DNA from: Terrilactibacillus sp. S3-3
GTDB lineage: Bacteria; Bacillota; Bacilli; Bacillales; Sporolactobacillaceae
Direction of reading: 5' to 3'
NCBI GenBank assembly: GCA_030437565.1
Contig: CP129291.1
Location: forward strand, 620,001 to 684,000
DNA: 64,000 nt
The notes below the pieces were generated by a model that saw only the letters and a program-made list of their open reading frames with translations, searched no databases and had not been told where the DNA came from. Within the stretch, counting starts at the first letter, position 1, and the number at the start of each line of letters is the position of its first letter. Shown here piece by piece: positions 8,877-17,880 of the stretch. The position numbers were made by a program, and so were the translations under genes.

Positions 8877-9848
8877 GCGGGCGATCGTTGAAACGGCCCG
8901 CGGCCTAAGTACGGCGGATCATGCCCTGGACGCCTACTAAACACCGAAAGCGCTGAGCATCCTCGAGCAGAGCGACAAGGGCCTGTACGGTCTGGTGGCG
9001 GCGAACGGCATGGGCGAGGCTTTTACAGGAAAGGACATGTTCGGCCATCCGGTGTCAGCCGAGGAGCAAAGACAAAGTTTTACCCAGGCGATGACGGCGA
9101 TGGGGCCTTAAAGGAATGGGCCGGACCACCGGCGAAGAAGGCAACCTCTCCCGGGCGGCGAAAGAGCCTGACGCCCCTACTTTCAAAGAGCAAGCCGGTG
9201 AACGCATCGGCAAACTCCGGTCTGCCTTCAAGGGGGATCCCGTGGATCATATGGCCCTTGCCGGAGCATCGGCCGGCGAAGGCCGAACGGTTGAGCCAGT
9301 GAGGCCGCTGTCTGAAAAGGGCCAAACGATAGCGAAAGCGGAAAGAGTGGACAGCGGCCCGGGGATTAAAGATAATGTGGGTGAAGGGACTAGTGGAGCT
9401 GGGAAGTTAAAAGATATACCCCAACTTACTCCAGAAGATATTCCAACTGCCAAAAGTGGCAAGTTTAATAAATTTTTTAATTCGCTTTCTGTGGAAGAAT
9501 TAGATGAAATATGGAAGAACAAAGCTCTTCGGAAGAAAATAGAGCGTCAGTTAAGAGCACCGGGGGGTTTACATGAATGGCATTTAGTCTCAAGAGCTCC
9601 TCTTTAAATTCTGGGGCGTCACGGCTGAACAAATTAAAGATTTGAGGACAGCTATTTCTGATGTTAAATTTGTTAATCCAAAAGGTGTTCATGGTGGTCT
9701 AGGTTCTACAAAAGCACATAATGAGTTGCTTGAAATAATTGATTCATCAAATGACTATGAAACATTTATTAGAAGGCTAAATAATTGGGCAAATTATAGA
9801 CTGGAAGGTGGCATTTTTGCCTTGCCTAAAGGACTTAGGTTAAACTAG
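8877..9848 (+). pseudogene. orphan LXG toxin cassette: partial pre-toxin copy plus alternative toxin tail
   Basis: Positions 8877-9390 duplicate 7170-7690 of the LXG gene at high identity (GMGEAFTGKDMFGHPVSAEE, MGRTTGEEGNLSRAAKEPDA), after which a different toxin tail follows: FNSLSVEELDEIWKNKALRK, GGLHEWHLVSRAPL, then in the next frame FWGVTAEQIKDLRTAISD, KGVHGGLGSTKAHNELLEI and LNNWANYRLEGGIFALPKG. The His-rich motifs suggest a nuclease-like toxin, but I cannot name the family. There is no LXG domain or start. A C-to-T change makes a stop at about 8938 (TAA for CAA), two bases are lost near 9105, and another shift lies near 9600. This is a typical silent cassette that can recombine with the main toxin gene. 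Confidence 0.75.
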
Positions 9849-9859
9849 GGGGTAAATTA

Positions 9860-10236
9860 ATGGAAAAGAAAGGCATGGTATCATTATGGCTAGGTAATTG
9901 TCTAAATAAAGAAGAGTTAGAAAAATACGTTGATTTAACTTATGATGATGAAGGAGAATCAGTACCTTCCAAATTCCTTTTGGATTTTAAAATTGACATG
10001 AATGAGATTGATGAAGATTTTATTGAAAAAGCAGTACTCAATAATCCGAGTAATGATTTGACAAAATTATTAAACGGCAGTTCTTATGAAGAGGTGATTG
10101 TTCCAAAAAATTATTAATAAAAATTAACATTAAGGCTAATTATAATGCTATTATTTTATTGTATGATTTTGAATATGAAGAAATCATAGGTTCAGCCAAT
10201 AAATTTGATTATATTGCTTCAGTTAACTATATATAG
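9860..10236 (+). CDS. Imm22-like immunity protein, frameshifted
   Basis: The N-terminus MEKKGMVSLWLGNCLNKEEL and FLLDFKIDMNEIDEDFIEKA follow the pattern I know for immunity protein 22, which begins with VSLWxGN and has a conserved DF-I motif. After VPK the frame breaks at an A6 run (one A short). The restored frame reads IKANYNAIILLYDFEYEEII and FDYIASVNYI, ending at 10234-10236 and giving about 125 residues. It directly follows the orphan toxin tail with a GGGGG ribosome binding site, so it is the presumed antidote of that tail. Confidence 0.65.
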
Positions 10237-10315
10237 AAATAATTCGAAGCAAAGATTCACGTAAAACCTTTATAATATTGCTGGAAAGGATGAACCATTA
10301 GTTAAATTCAATACT

Positions 10316-10621
10316 TTAGGGAGCGTGGTGAATTTCTCTACATTTCTCACAGCGAAGACGGCGAATCATGAGGATCTTCTGTAATCCCGAATCCTGTATA
10401 TATTTTTTCAGCCGGCTTCCAATCACTCTAAGGGTTCCGCCACAACAAGGAAAGGGCACCTTCTCCGTACTCTTAACCAAAAACACCTTTTGATGGGTTA
10501 TCAACGAGCTGATAATCTGTATAATAATCACATATTTTTTTTTTGTAGGGGGCATCTCTCGTGTAAGTAGGATTACACGATCAAGGGATGTCCTTTTTCC
10601 TTTCTCCTTCTCAAAAATCAT
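10316..10621 (-). pseudogene. DUF6431-like protein, truncated
   Basis: The C-terminal half has the zinc-ribbon pattern of DUF6431 proteins: PFPCCGGTLRVIGSRLKKYI, then ILMIRRLRCEKCREIHHAP. Such proteins normally continue past the second CxxC with a helix-turn-helix part and often lie near transposases. Here reading stops at 10316, right after the second CxxC, so it is a truncated copy. An inverted repeat (10621-10659) overlaps its start codon. Left end: 10237-10315 is A+T-rich filler behind the immunity gene. Confidence 0.55.
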
Positions 10622-10659
10622 TGCCAGATATAGTGTTCTACGGACATTATATCTGGCAA
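10621..10659. repeat. perfect 12-base inverted repeat
   Basis: TTGCCAGATATA and TATATCTGGCAA flank a 15-base centre. It lies at the start of the DUF6431-like gene, so it could be an operator, an attenuator or the end of a lost mobile element. ATTGCCAGATACAG recurs near 43177, beside another mobile-element-like region. Confidence 0.6.
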
Positions 10660-10850
10660 TGGTTGGACAGGCAGTATGGTCAACTTTTGGGCAAAATCAA
10701 AGAGCAATAACAATTAAATCCACCAAAAAGGAACGGATGTCATTCTTTTTTATTCGGGTTCAATAACTTTAAAGAGGTGCCTTAAAAAGAACTGACAAGC
10801 TGATGCTCTAATTTGATAGATGATCCGACTCAACAAGGTAACAGAAATAT
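10660..10850. other. intergenic region, nothing recognised
   Basis: About 190 A+T-rich bases without a convincing gene, promoter or structure. Confidence 0.4.
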
Positions 10851-10890
10851 AAAAAAGACACCGGCGGTATTGAGCTTTCGCCGGTGTTCC
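10851..10890 (-). terminator. terminator of the minus-strand Gfo/Idh gene
   Basis: On the minus strand ACACCGGCG pairs with CGCCGGTGT over a 12-base loop and is followed by TCTTTTTT. It sits 14 bases beyond the restored stop of the gene. Confidence 0.85.
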
Positions 10891-10903
10891 TGTTCAAAAA
10901 ACA

Positions 10904-12023
10904 TTAATTATCAAACAGTTTGACATTTTTGCCTGTTCCAGATGATTCGCGAATCGCATCCAGCAGTTCATGCAGTTTTACCGCATCATTAAAATTCGGC
11001 ATTTGCCTTTTGTTTTCATTGATATCTTCTGCTAATTTTTTGTATGCTTTGGCAATATTTCCCTGAGGGATTTTGTCTTCCGCCGCGGGATAGTAAAGTT
11101 TTAAATTTGATCATGCTCTCGTAGCTGAATGACTGAGTGTAATCTTCATGAACGATTTTTTCGAGAATGAGATTGCCAAATTGCACATGACCGAGCGGCC
11201 GATCCTGCACTAGCCTGAAGGTGCCCTTTTCACCGCGAATTTCACAAATAAATTCGGGCTGACTCCCGCCCTGAATGTGAACAGTTACAGAAACCCCATT
11301 GACCAGTGTCCCTTGAATGAAAATTTGATAAGCGGAATCTTTCGGTATCTTTTTTCCTGTTTCGATGACTGTCGCTTCATCGTAGTTGCTTTTCAGGGAT
11401 GCGGACACATCATGGAACCAGCTGTCCATGACATAGCACAGGGTGTCCAGAGAATGACCACCGCTGATGGTAAACAATGTTGCCCCATTCTTCTTATCAA
11501 TCAGGTATGCTTCTCTTTGATTGGTAATGCTGCCCTTTGGTCGTTCAGCTACACGCATCGAACAAGAGAGTACTTTGCCGATTTCTCCGTTTTTTAATGC
11601 TTCACGCAGCCGGTTAACCTCCGGAGACTGCCTTGCCTGCAACCCGATGGCATGATGAATCTGTGCCTTTTCGGCTAATACGGCAAGTTCTTTTGCCTGA
11701 TCTGTAGTCTGTGTCAGAGGCCATTCACAGTATATATTTTTTCTGTTTTTTATCGCCGCGAGTACGGCTTTATAGTGAAACGGCACTTTCACACTGACCG
11801 TCACCAGATCGACCGCATCTGAAGCGGCCAATTCTTGATTATCGGTAAAGGCTTGCGCGGCGTGCAGAGCTTCAGCACTTTTCTTAGCCGATTCAGGATT
11901 GGACGTACTTACTGCTGAAATATTATATGACGGATTCTGCTGCAAGGAGGGAATATGCGTTAGGCTGGCCCAGCCGTTGTTAACTGATCCGCCAATAATT
12001 CCAACATGAATGGTTTTTGCCAA
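10904..12023 (-). CDS. Gfo/Idh/MocA (Gal80-like) oxidoreductase, frameshifted
   Basis: NAD(P)-binding oxidoreductase with a Rossmann start (IHVGIIGGSVNNGWAS) and the Gal80-like motif IYCEWPLTQT in place of the usual EKP. The C-terminal dimerisation domain includes FTISGGHSLDTLCYVMDSW. A shift near 11103 breaks the last 70 codons; the other frame continues LKLYYPAAEDKIPQGNIAKA, then LHELLDAIRESSGTGKNVKL, ending FDN at the stop 10904-10906. Total length is about 372 residues, as usual. The start ATG 12023 follows AAGGTG. It lies 102 bases behind the SDR gene on the same strand and is probably co-transcribed from the MerR-type promoter at 13002-13032. Substrate unknown. Confidence 0.8.
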
Positions 12024-12125
12024 TGAAAAACACCTTCCTCAGAGTAATTTGAAGCATAAAAATCTACTAAAGACGCGCTTTTATGTGATTCAAAAACGTT
12101 TTTCTTATGAATCAAAAACTTTGCC

Positions 12126-12971
12126 TTATTTCCAGTAGCCTTCGTCTCCATAATCCAGATGAGTGGATACATCCTCCCAGGCTTCCAGATCCTTTTTTAA
12201 ATTATCCAGCTGGATACGGGCATTTTCAACGGCATCTTTCCCGAGCAGCAGGTGGATCGGGCTGTTTTCCGATTCGACTGACCTGATGATCGCCTTGGCG
12301 GCGAGTTCAGGATTGCCGGGCTGCTTTCCTGAACGTTCACGTATCGTTTTTACCCCTTTCCCGGCTGTTTCGTTATAGTCATCGATAACGGCAGTCCGTT
12401 CCACTGCGGAACGCCCTGCCCAGTCCGTCCGGAATGAACCAGGTTCAACTAAGGTGACATGAATGCCGAGCGGCTCAACTTCTTTGGCCAGTGATTGGGA
12501 CAATCCCTCGACAGCAAATTTTGTTGCATGGTAGTAGCCGTAAGTTGGAAAAGCAGTCAGGCCGCCAATTGATGAGACGTTGACAATATGACCGCTGCGC
12601 TGTTTCCGCATGGACGGCAGTATGGTACGGGTAAGATCACTTAAACCCCAGAAATTTGTCTCGAAAAGCTTGCGGACCGCTTCTTCGTCACTTTCTTCAA
12701 CGGCACCGAAATACCCGTAGCCGGCATTGTTCACCAGTACATCAATACGGCCGAATTGATCAACCGCTTTTTTTACGGAGTCCCTGACCTGCTTTTTATT
12801 TGTTACATCCAGGGCCAGCGCAATGGCCTGCTCATGGCCTTCTACCAAATCGGCAATCTGCTCGGGCTGTCTTGCAGTTACGGCGACGGGGTAACCCCGA
12901 TCGATGAGTTCCTTTGCGAGTGCATGTCCGAAACCCGTTGAAGTTCCTGTGACAAACCAAACTTTTTTCAT
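12126..12971 (-). CDS. short-chain dehydrogenase/reductase (SDR)
   Basis: 281 residues, intact. Cofactor motif TGTSTGFG (residues 8-15), NNAG near 87-90, and the catalytic Tyr and Lys in YHATK. The SSIGG segment carries the catalytic Ser. This subgroup of classical SDRs, with a long C-terminal tail, is common in Bacillales as uncharacterised oxidoreductases. The start ATG 12971 has GGAGA upstream. The promoter with TTGACT, 19-base spacer and TATGCT lies just before it, with the dyad of the MerR-type regulon. First gene of a probable two-gene unit with the Gfo/Idh gene. Confidence 0.85.
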   Translation of the reverse strand: MKKVWFVTGTSTGFGHALAKELIDRGYPVAVTARQPEQIADLVEGHEQAIALALDVTNKKQVRDSVKKAVDQFGRIDVLVNNAGYGYFGAVEESDEEAVRKLFETNFWGLSDLTRTILPSMRKQRSGHIVNVSSIGGLTAFPTYGYYHATKFAVEGLSQSLAKEVEPLGIHVTLVEPGSFRTDWAGRSAVERTAVIDDYNETAGKGVKTIRERSGKQPGNPELAAKAIIRSVESENSPIHLLLGKDAVENARIQLDNLKKDLEAWEDVSTHLDYGDEGYWK

Positions 12972-13001
12972 GTAGCCATCTCCTTAATTTTATATAGTCC
13001 G

Positions 13002-13032
13002 AGCATAGCAATTCGAGTTTACTTTAAGTCAA
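13002..13032 (-). promoter_or_regulatory. MerR-type promoter/operator, site A
   Basis: On the minus strand: TTGACT (13032-13027), 19-base spacer, TATGCT (13007-13002). The spacer region reads CTTAAAGTAAACTCGAAT, matching 14 of 18 positions of CTTAGAGTTAACTCTAAG. Drives the SDR at 12126-12971. The over-long spacer is the hallmark of MerR-activated promoters. Confidence 0.7.
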
Positions 13033-13267
13033 GTAAAAAGATTGAAAAGCGATCGACATCGACAACTGATGAATAAACGAATGTAAAAATACACGTGCTC
13101 TGTTAGCGTCATGTTTGAGTTTGTCCGTACATTGTCAAAGAGAAAGGAGGTGTTGTGACACGGCCATTAACAATTTTAATTCATCTGTCTAAGAAGCTAT
13201 CTACCCTTTGAAAGCATTCTGTTTCTGTTTAAAATTATCAACATATATAGGGCTGTTCAAAATAAAA
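13033..13267. other. intergenic region
   Basis: No gene seen. AAAGGAGGTGTTGTG at about 13142 looks like a ribosome binding site with a GTG start, but the frame closes at once. Confidence 0.35.
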
Positions 13268-13313
13268 CGCTCATACGATCGGGCCTGAAAGACTGGCCCG
13301 CACAATATGAGCG
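13268..13313 (+). repeat. stem-loop with two-part stem
   Basis: CGCTCATA pairs with TATGAGCG; inside, CGGGCC pairs with GGCCCG around a TGAAAGACT loop. It lies just before the group II intron-like segment and may belong to the same relic. Confidence 0.5.
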
Positions 13314-13327
13314 CATACACGCAAATT

Positions 13328-13404
13328 ATGGAACCGCCGTATACGGAACCTTACGTACGGTGGTGAGAGGTTGGCTAATCGATTAATAATTAGCCTCCTC
13401 GACC
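13328..13404 (+). mobile_element. probable 3' end (domains V-VI) of a group II intron, no reverse transcriptase
   Basis: ACCGCCGTATACGG and TTACGTACGGTGGT fold into a domain-V-like hairpin, followed by GTGAGAGG and a second strong hairpin (GGCTAAT with ATTAGCC, closed by GAGG and CCTC). The order and the words GTACGGTGGTGAGAGG match what I know from bacterial group II intron 3' ends. No intron-encoded protein or 5' end is visible, so this is a fragment. Confidence 0.5.
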
Positions 13405-13429
13405 AAATGACCATTAGACTCAGAATTGT

Positions 13430-14180
13430 TTAAATATCCTGTTTCGCAGGACGAATTAATATTTCGCTTACCGCAACAGTTTCAGGTGTGCTAATAGCAT
13501 ACGCGACCGCATCTGCGATATCGCTTGCTTTCAAAGAAAGACCTTCTCCACCCTTACTCATAAGCTCCTCAATCGATTTTCGTTCTTCTGGATCATTAAT
13601 TGTTTTATAAAGTTCAGTAGCTACAGCGCCTGGTGAAACAATCGTTGAACGAATATTATTTTCTCTTTCTTCCTGGCGCAAGCCTTCCATGATCGCTCTG
13701 ACTGCAAATTTAGTGCCACAGTATACAGCAGATCCCGGATAAACGACATGCCCAGCTACCGAATCAGTTGAAATAATGTGACCCGATTTTTGTTTCTTCA
13801 TAACAGGTAATACAGCGGCAATTCCATTTAAAACGCCCATAATGTTAATATCTAACATCTGACGCCATTCATCAAAGCGAGTGTCTGAAAGCGGAGCGGT
13901 TGGCATGATTCCGGCGTTGTTATAGAGTACATCTACACGGCCATATTTTTCGACTGCCAAATCTACAACTGCTTGAACTTCCTCTTTTTTCGATACATCG
14001 GCAACCACGTATGGGATTTCAGCACTAGGTAATGATTCAACAAGAGACTTCAAGCGATCCTCTCGACGAGCAGCAATCACTAATTTTGCTCCTCTCTTGA
14101 GCAAGCTTTTTGGTAGTTGCCGCACCAATTCCGCTGGATGCGCCCATAATAATGACAACTTTTCCTTCGATATTTGTCAT
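13430..14180 (-). CDS. short-chain dehydrogenase/reductase (SDR), frameshifted near its start
   Basis: The N-terminus from ATG 14180 (GGAGGA upstream) reads [20 protein letters not shown], giving the cofactor motif GASSGIG. The frame then slips at an A-run near 14100-14106 and continues [20 protein letters not shown] to the stop at 13430. Later motifs are intact: [16 protein letters not shown] with the catalytic Ser, and the catalytic Tyr and Lys in YCGTK. Length is about 249 residues, normal for classical SDRs, and close to the SDR at 19807-20550 (both have [13 protein letters not shown] or [12 protein letters not shown]). It has its own MerR-type promoter at 14214-14244. Confidence 0.85.
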
Positions 14181-14213
14181 AACAGTTTCCTCCTTAATGA
14201 TTACTACGAACTC

Positions 14214-14244
14214 ACTTTAATCTTTAGAGTCAACTCTAAGTCAA
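14214..14244 (-). promoter_or_regulatory. MerR-type promoter/operator, site B
   Basis: On the minus strand: TTGACT (14244-14239), 19-base spacer, TAAAGT (14219-14214). The spacer dyad CTTAGAGTTGACTCTAAA matches 16 of 18 positions of the palindrome, the best site in the island. Confidence 0.75.
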
Positions 14245-14612
14245 GTGTAAAGAACTTTTTTTTGCCTTAAAATTTTGACGTCGTTCAGTGTAAACCAATG
14301 AAAAAAAAACAAGGTGGTGAAGATTACATCTTCAGGTAAAAATACTGCACAATGGGCAAATGGTACACGATTGCAATGATTGACTGCTGATCGCGATGCG
14401 TTCAAAGACAGAACTGACAGCAGCCTATAGTAAAACACAAAAAAGCATTCCTCATTTTTTTGTTATGTATACTTTGTTCATGAGTCTTTATTTTCTGTCA
14501 GTAGGTGCCTTTCTATTTTATCAACTGTTTTAATAGGAGCATCAATGGACCCTCCAGGAATAAAGCATAAAAAAATTAACAAAAACGCCCATCGGAATAA
14601 TTTTTTACAAAT
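14245..14612. other. intergenic region between SDR and alcohol dehydrogenase genes
   Basis: About 370 bases. An ATG with AAGGTGG context occurs near 14299 but the frame is quickly closed. A 22-codon hydrophobic frame at 14465-14533 has no ribosome binding site. Probably decayed sequence. Confidence 0.35.
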
Positions 14613-14655
14613 AAAGCCTGAATCCTCTTAGATCTAAGGAATTCAGGCTTTTATT
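14613..14655. terminator. terminator-like hairpin
   Basis: AAGCCTGAATCC pairs with GGAATTCAGGCTT around a short loop, with TTTATT after it on the + strand and a weaker T tract on the minus strand. It lies 120 bases beyond the alcohol dehydrogenase stop (minus strand). Confidence 0.6.
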
Positions 14656-14774
14656 GTTGCTTCTTTTTCCAGTATATGATGAATCATACGGCTTAGGAAG
14701 GATGCAAAAGGTGCCTCAAGAGCCAGTCTGTTTGGATACCTCTAAATGACGATCAGCATCTAACCTTCGACGAC

Positions 14775-15815
14775 TCACAGGGTGCTGATGTCAATGACAA
14801 ATCGATACCTTACATCTGAAGCTAGTACGCGTTTGTAGGCTTCGTCAATTTGGTCGGCTGAAATGACTTCAATCTGAGGAGCGATGTTATGTTCTGCGCA
14901 GAAATTCAGCATCTCCTGAGTCTCACGAATGCCCCCAATTGCTGAACCCGCAAATGAACGGCGCTGACCGATGAGAGACATCACGTTTAACGACAGCGGC
15001 TCACCAGGCGCACCGACGTTAACCAGTGTGCCGTCAAGAGTGAGTAATGAAAAATAAGCATCTATATCGATCTTGGCACTTACTGTGTTAATAATTAAGT
15101 CAAAGGTACCGGCAAGTTTTTTGAATGTTTCTGGGTCGCTCGTAGCATAGTAGCTGTCTGCGCCGAATTGCAAGCCATCGTCCTTTTTCTTCAATGTTTG
15201 TGACAGGACGGTAACTTCCGCACCCATGGCATGTGCGATTTTAACGGCCATATGACCAAGACCGCCCATACCGACAACCGCTACTTTCTTACCTGGACCC
15301 GCTTGCCAATGGTTCAGCGGCGAATAAGTCGTAATGCCCGCGCAAAGTAACGGCGCAGCAACATCAAGCTCAATATTATCAGGAATTCTGACCACAAAGT
15401 TCTCAGTTACGACAATGTGGGTAGAATAACCGCCTTGAGTAGGCTCGCCGTATTTGTCGACACCGGCGTAGGTAGGTGTATTTCCCTTGAGGCAGTATTG
15501 TTCTTCTCCATTGCGGCAGTTCTCACATTCACCGCAAGAATCAACCATACACCCGACGCCTACCCGGTCACCAACCTTGTACTTTGTGACTTCTGCGCCT
15601 ACATCTGTAACAATTCCTGCAATTTCATGCCCAGGCACAAGCGGATAGTTCACAGGCCCCCAATCACCGTGAACCGTATGGATGTCGGAATGACATATGC
15701 CTGCATATTTAATTTCAATCAGAACATCATGTGAATCAAGATCGCGTCTCTTAATTTCAGCAACCCGAAACGATTTGTCCGGACCATCGACAGCCCGTGC
15801 TTTCGCAGTGATCAT
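14775..15815 (-). CDS. zinc-dependent alcohol dehydrogenase (AdhA/CAD type)
   Basis: 346 residues, intact. A medium-chain dehydrogenase that reduces aldehydes or oxidises alcohols with NAD(P)H. Catalytic zinc ligands lie in AGICHSDIH (Cys, with the following His), PGHEIAG (His/Glu) and the later Cys in PLLCAGITT. The structural zinc site is CGECENC followed by EQYC. The nucleotide-binding motif is [12 protein letters not shown]. It resembles B. subtilis AdhA, itself part of an AdhR/MerR-controlled aldehyde response. ATG 15815 was chosen over the upstream TTG because AGGAGGG is well spaced for it. The MerR-type promoter at 15937-15967 drives it. Confidence 0.9.
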   Translation of the reverse strand: MITAKARAVDGPDKSFRVAEIKRRDLDSHDVLIEIKYAGICHSDIHTVHGDWGPVNYPLVPGHEIAGIVTDVGAEVTKYKVGDRVGVGCMVDSCGECENCRNGEEQYCLKGNTPTYAGVDKYGEPTQGGYSTHIVVTENFVVRIPDNIELDVAAPLLCAGITTYSPLNHWQAGPGKKVAVVGMGGLGHMAVKIAHAMGAEVTVLSQTLKKKDDGLQFGADSYYATSDPETFKKLAGTFDLIINTVSAKIDIDAYFSLLTLDGTLVNVGAPGEPLSLNVMSLIGQRRSFAGSAIGGIRETQEMLNFCAEHNIAPQIEVISADQIDEAYKRVLASDVRYRFVIDISTL

Positions 15816-15936
15816 TAACAAAACCCTCCTGTGATTTTTTTCTCAAGAGAATGGATTGTACAGGGCATAAATGCACCTCAGGTTCAGATCCTCCTCCTTC
15901 ATTCATTTCTACCCTGCTTTTTTCTCCTGTAATGCA

Positions 15937-15967
15937 ATGTTAATCCTTATAGTTAACTTCAAGTCAA
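15937..15967 (-). promoter_or_regulatory. MerR-type promoter/operator, site C
   Basis: On the minus strand: TTGACT (15967-15962), 19-base spacer, TAACAT (15942-15937). Dyad CTTGAAGTTAACTATAAG, 15 of 18 positions. The distance to the alcohol dehydrogenase start leaves a leader of roughly 110 bases. Confidence 0.75.
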
Positions 15968-16313
15968 ATAATTAGCTTATATTTTCTTTCGACAGCCAGC
16001 ACATCGACTAAAGCGGCATTTGCAGGAACGTCTTTGGGGTGTTTTACATCGAAACTTATCTAAGAAAAAATACCCCAGACACCTGTAGATCAGGCGTTGG
16101 GTTGGGATATTAAATCATAAAATGATTCCATTTTTATTAGCTGACCACTCCCGATGACTATAGTCACGGGGTTCTAGGGGATAGAGCAAAACTCTAGTCC
16201 AGTACACTTCTCTTAGGTATCTTATCTTTCTTTTCGGAAAGAGGTTACACGCCAAGCACTGATGTACCCTTCCTAGAACTTCACGGACGTGTTGCGTATT
16301 GCAAGGCACTTCA
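15968..16313. other. junction region with possible IS200/IS605 end
   Basis: No gene seen. On the minus strand it continues from the broken DUF3737 gene and contains CCCGATGACTATAGTCACGG at 16149-16168, a near-palindrome of a kind that I associate with the right ends of tnpB-type elements. Another hairpin joins ACACCCC and GGGGTAT around 16035-16075. Best guess: debris of a mobile element that cut the DUF3737 gene. Confidence 0.3.
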
Positions 16314-16757
16314 TCAAGCAAGCCCGAAGACTTCTTGTATGACGTTCTGACTGTTCATGCCGAAATAATCACCAGCAGCAGTTACGTCATCGAGTCTGAT
16401 CGTATCGCAATTCCATAAAGTTTCACTGGCGTGGGGCATATGAACGGACTTCAACGTAATATTTTTTGCACGACGAAAAGTCTTAGGGGCTTCAATAGTA
16501 CTATTTGTTATTGAAATGGTGTCTGTGTACCAAATCCCGGAGCGAGCCGTTTCAAGCAAAATACTGTTATCAACTTTTATATTATGACAGTACCATAACG
16601 GATATTTCCACTTAAAGATGCTCTGCTCCAAATCTATATTTCGGCTTTCCTTCAGTGGTGATTCTCCATCTGCAAATGTCGAACGAACAAGGTGCAGATC
16701 TTCACTGTGAAATAATGCGCGTTCTCCTGTAAAAAATTGCTGCTCAATTAATTTCAT
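16314..16757 (-). pseudogene. DUF3737 family protein, C-terminally truncated
   Basis: The first about 138 residues match DUF3737, a beta-helix-like Firmicute family: MKLIEQQFFTGERALFHSED, TFADGESPLKESRNI, SIFKWKYPLWYCHNI, LLETARSGIWYTDTISI, STIEAPKTFRRAKNI and TLWNCDTIRL. Similarity stops at GDYFGMNSQNV; the next residues (IQEVFGLA, stop) belong to unrelated sequence, and the family is normally about twice as long. The promoter region is intact and contains operator site D, so the gene once belonged to the MerR regulon. Confidence 0.75.
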
Positions 16758-16800
16758 TTGATAAATCCTCCATAAAATTTACATGGTTCCAAGTAAAATC

Positions 16801-16831
16801 AGTATACAACTTAGAGTGAGCTCAAAGTCAA
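16801..16831 (-). promoter_or_regulatory. MerR-type promoter/operator, site D
   Basis: On the minus strand: TTGACT (16831-16826), 19-base spacer, TATACT (16806-16801). Dyad CTTTGAGCTCACTCTAAG, 15 of 18 positions. Upstream of the DUF3737 remnant. Confidence 0.75.
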
Positions 16832-17086
16832 ATGCTTTGTTTTTTTTTATTTAGAAACTTTTTTTCTTTTGGGCACAATAGATAAACCAGTATGACGCAT
16901 CCATTTGACAAAATGAACCCATTTTAGATCATCTTCCTTATAGTCATGTATTCCCCTTGAAGTTCGATGATTCTGAAGAATAAGCCTATCCGTTCATAAT
17001 AACGAAGGTATTATCAGAAAAACCATATTTTTCACTTACTCTATATGGTCATTTTCATTCCCGCCATATAAAACAAGTTCAAATTC
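16832..17086. other. divergent intergenic region
   Basis: About 250 A+T-rich bases between the divergent operators D and E. I see nothing else in it. Confidence 0.4.
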
Positions 17087-17116
17087 TTGACTTAGAGTTA
17101 CTTTAAGTATTAGGAT
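17087..17116 (+). promoter_or_regulatory. MerR-type promoter/operator, site E
   Basis: TTGACT (17087-17092), 18-base spacer, TAGGAT (17111-17116). The dyad CTTAGAGTTACTTTAAG is one base shorter in the centre than the other sites. Upstream of the quinone reductase gene on the + strand. Confidence 0.6.
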
Positions 17117-17227
17117 TAAATTAACTACTAAGAGAGGAGGAGAGATTCATAACAAATATGCTGCCTAAATAAATGGATGCAAAGGTCACCTGTACGTCAG
17201 AAAATAAACAATCATGGAAGAAGGATA

Positions 17228-17761
17228 ATGAATCAGATGAAAATACTGGATATCGTCGTTCACCCTCACTTAGAAACGTCTGTTGTCAACAAAGTCTGGA
17301 TGAATCGTTTAAAAAACAAGAGAATGAGATAACGGTTCATGATCTGTACGGTACATACCCTGATGGCGCCATTGATGTGGAAAAAGAGCAACAGCTTCTA
17401 TTGGAACATGACCGTATCGTTTTTCAGTTCCCGATGTATTGGTACAGCAGCCCTGCACTTCTTAAGCAATGGGAAGATGATGTGCTCACGCATGGCTGGG
17501 CTTATGGATCCGGAGGAACAAAACTGCATGGAAAAGAACTCTTATTAGCGATCTCCATAGGCGGACCGGAATCTGTTTATCAAGCCGGCGGACAATGAAT
17601 TTACGATAAGCGAACTCACCCGGCCCTTTCAAGCCACTGCCAACTTGATAGGCATGCGTTTTCTTCCTATATTCAAGCAATATGGGGCGCTTTATCTTTC
17701 AAAAGAAGATGTTCAAAACAGTGCGGAAGAATTTGTTAACTACCTTAAAGCGGAGCATTGA
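17228..17761 (+). CDS. flavodoxin-fold NAD(P)H oxidoreductase (quinone reductase, YwrO/KefF-like), frameshifted
   Basis: FMN-dependent two-electron reductase for quinones and other electrophiles. From ATG 17228 the first frame reads MNQMKILDIVVHPHLETSVV. It slips at an A-run near 17313 into ITVHDLYGTYPDGAIDVEKE, then FQFPMYWYSSPALLKQWEDD, the flavin and substrate-pocket motif of the family, and GKELLLAISIGGPESVYQAG. It slips again near 17593 into NEFTISELTRPFQATANLIG, ending YLKAEH at 17759-17761. Total length is about 177 residues, as expected. First gene after operator E, followed by a tautomerase relic and a lipoprotein gene. Confidence 0.8.
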
Positions 17762-17880
17762 TCCGATAGTTGAGAGAGAGGTTGAAACAAATCATATGGA
17801 CCTATCCATGTGCTTGAATCTAATGAGTAGGGCATCTGATGGTACCATCCAGTCTATCTAATTAGAAAGAAGATCGAAGA
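17762..17880. other. short intergenic region
   Basis: No feature recognised in about 120 bases. Confidence 0.3.

Noticed and set aside
14465..14533. 22-residue hydrophobic peptide MYTLFMSLYFLSVGAFLFYQ
   Set aside because: No ribosome binding site, no neighbour that would explain it, and such frames are common by chance in A+T-rich DNA.
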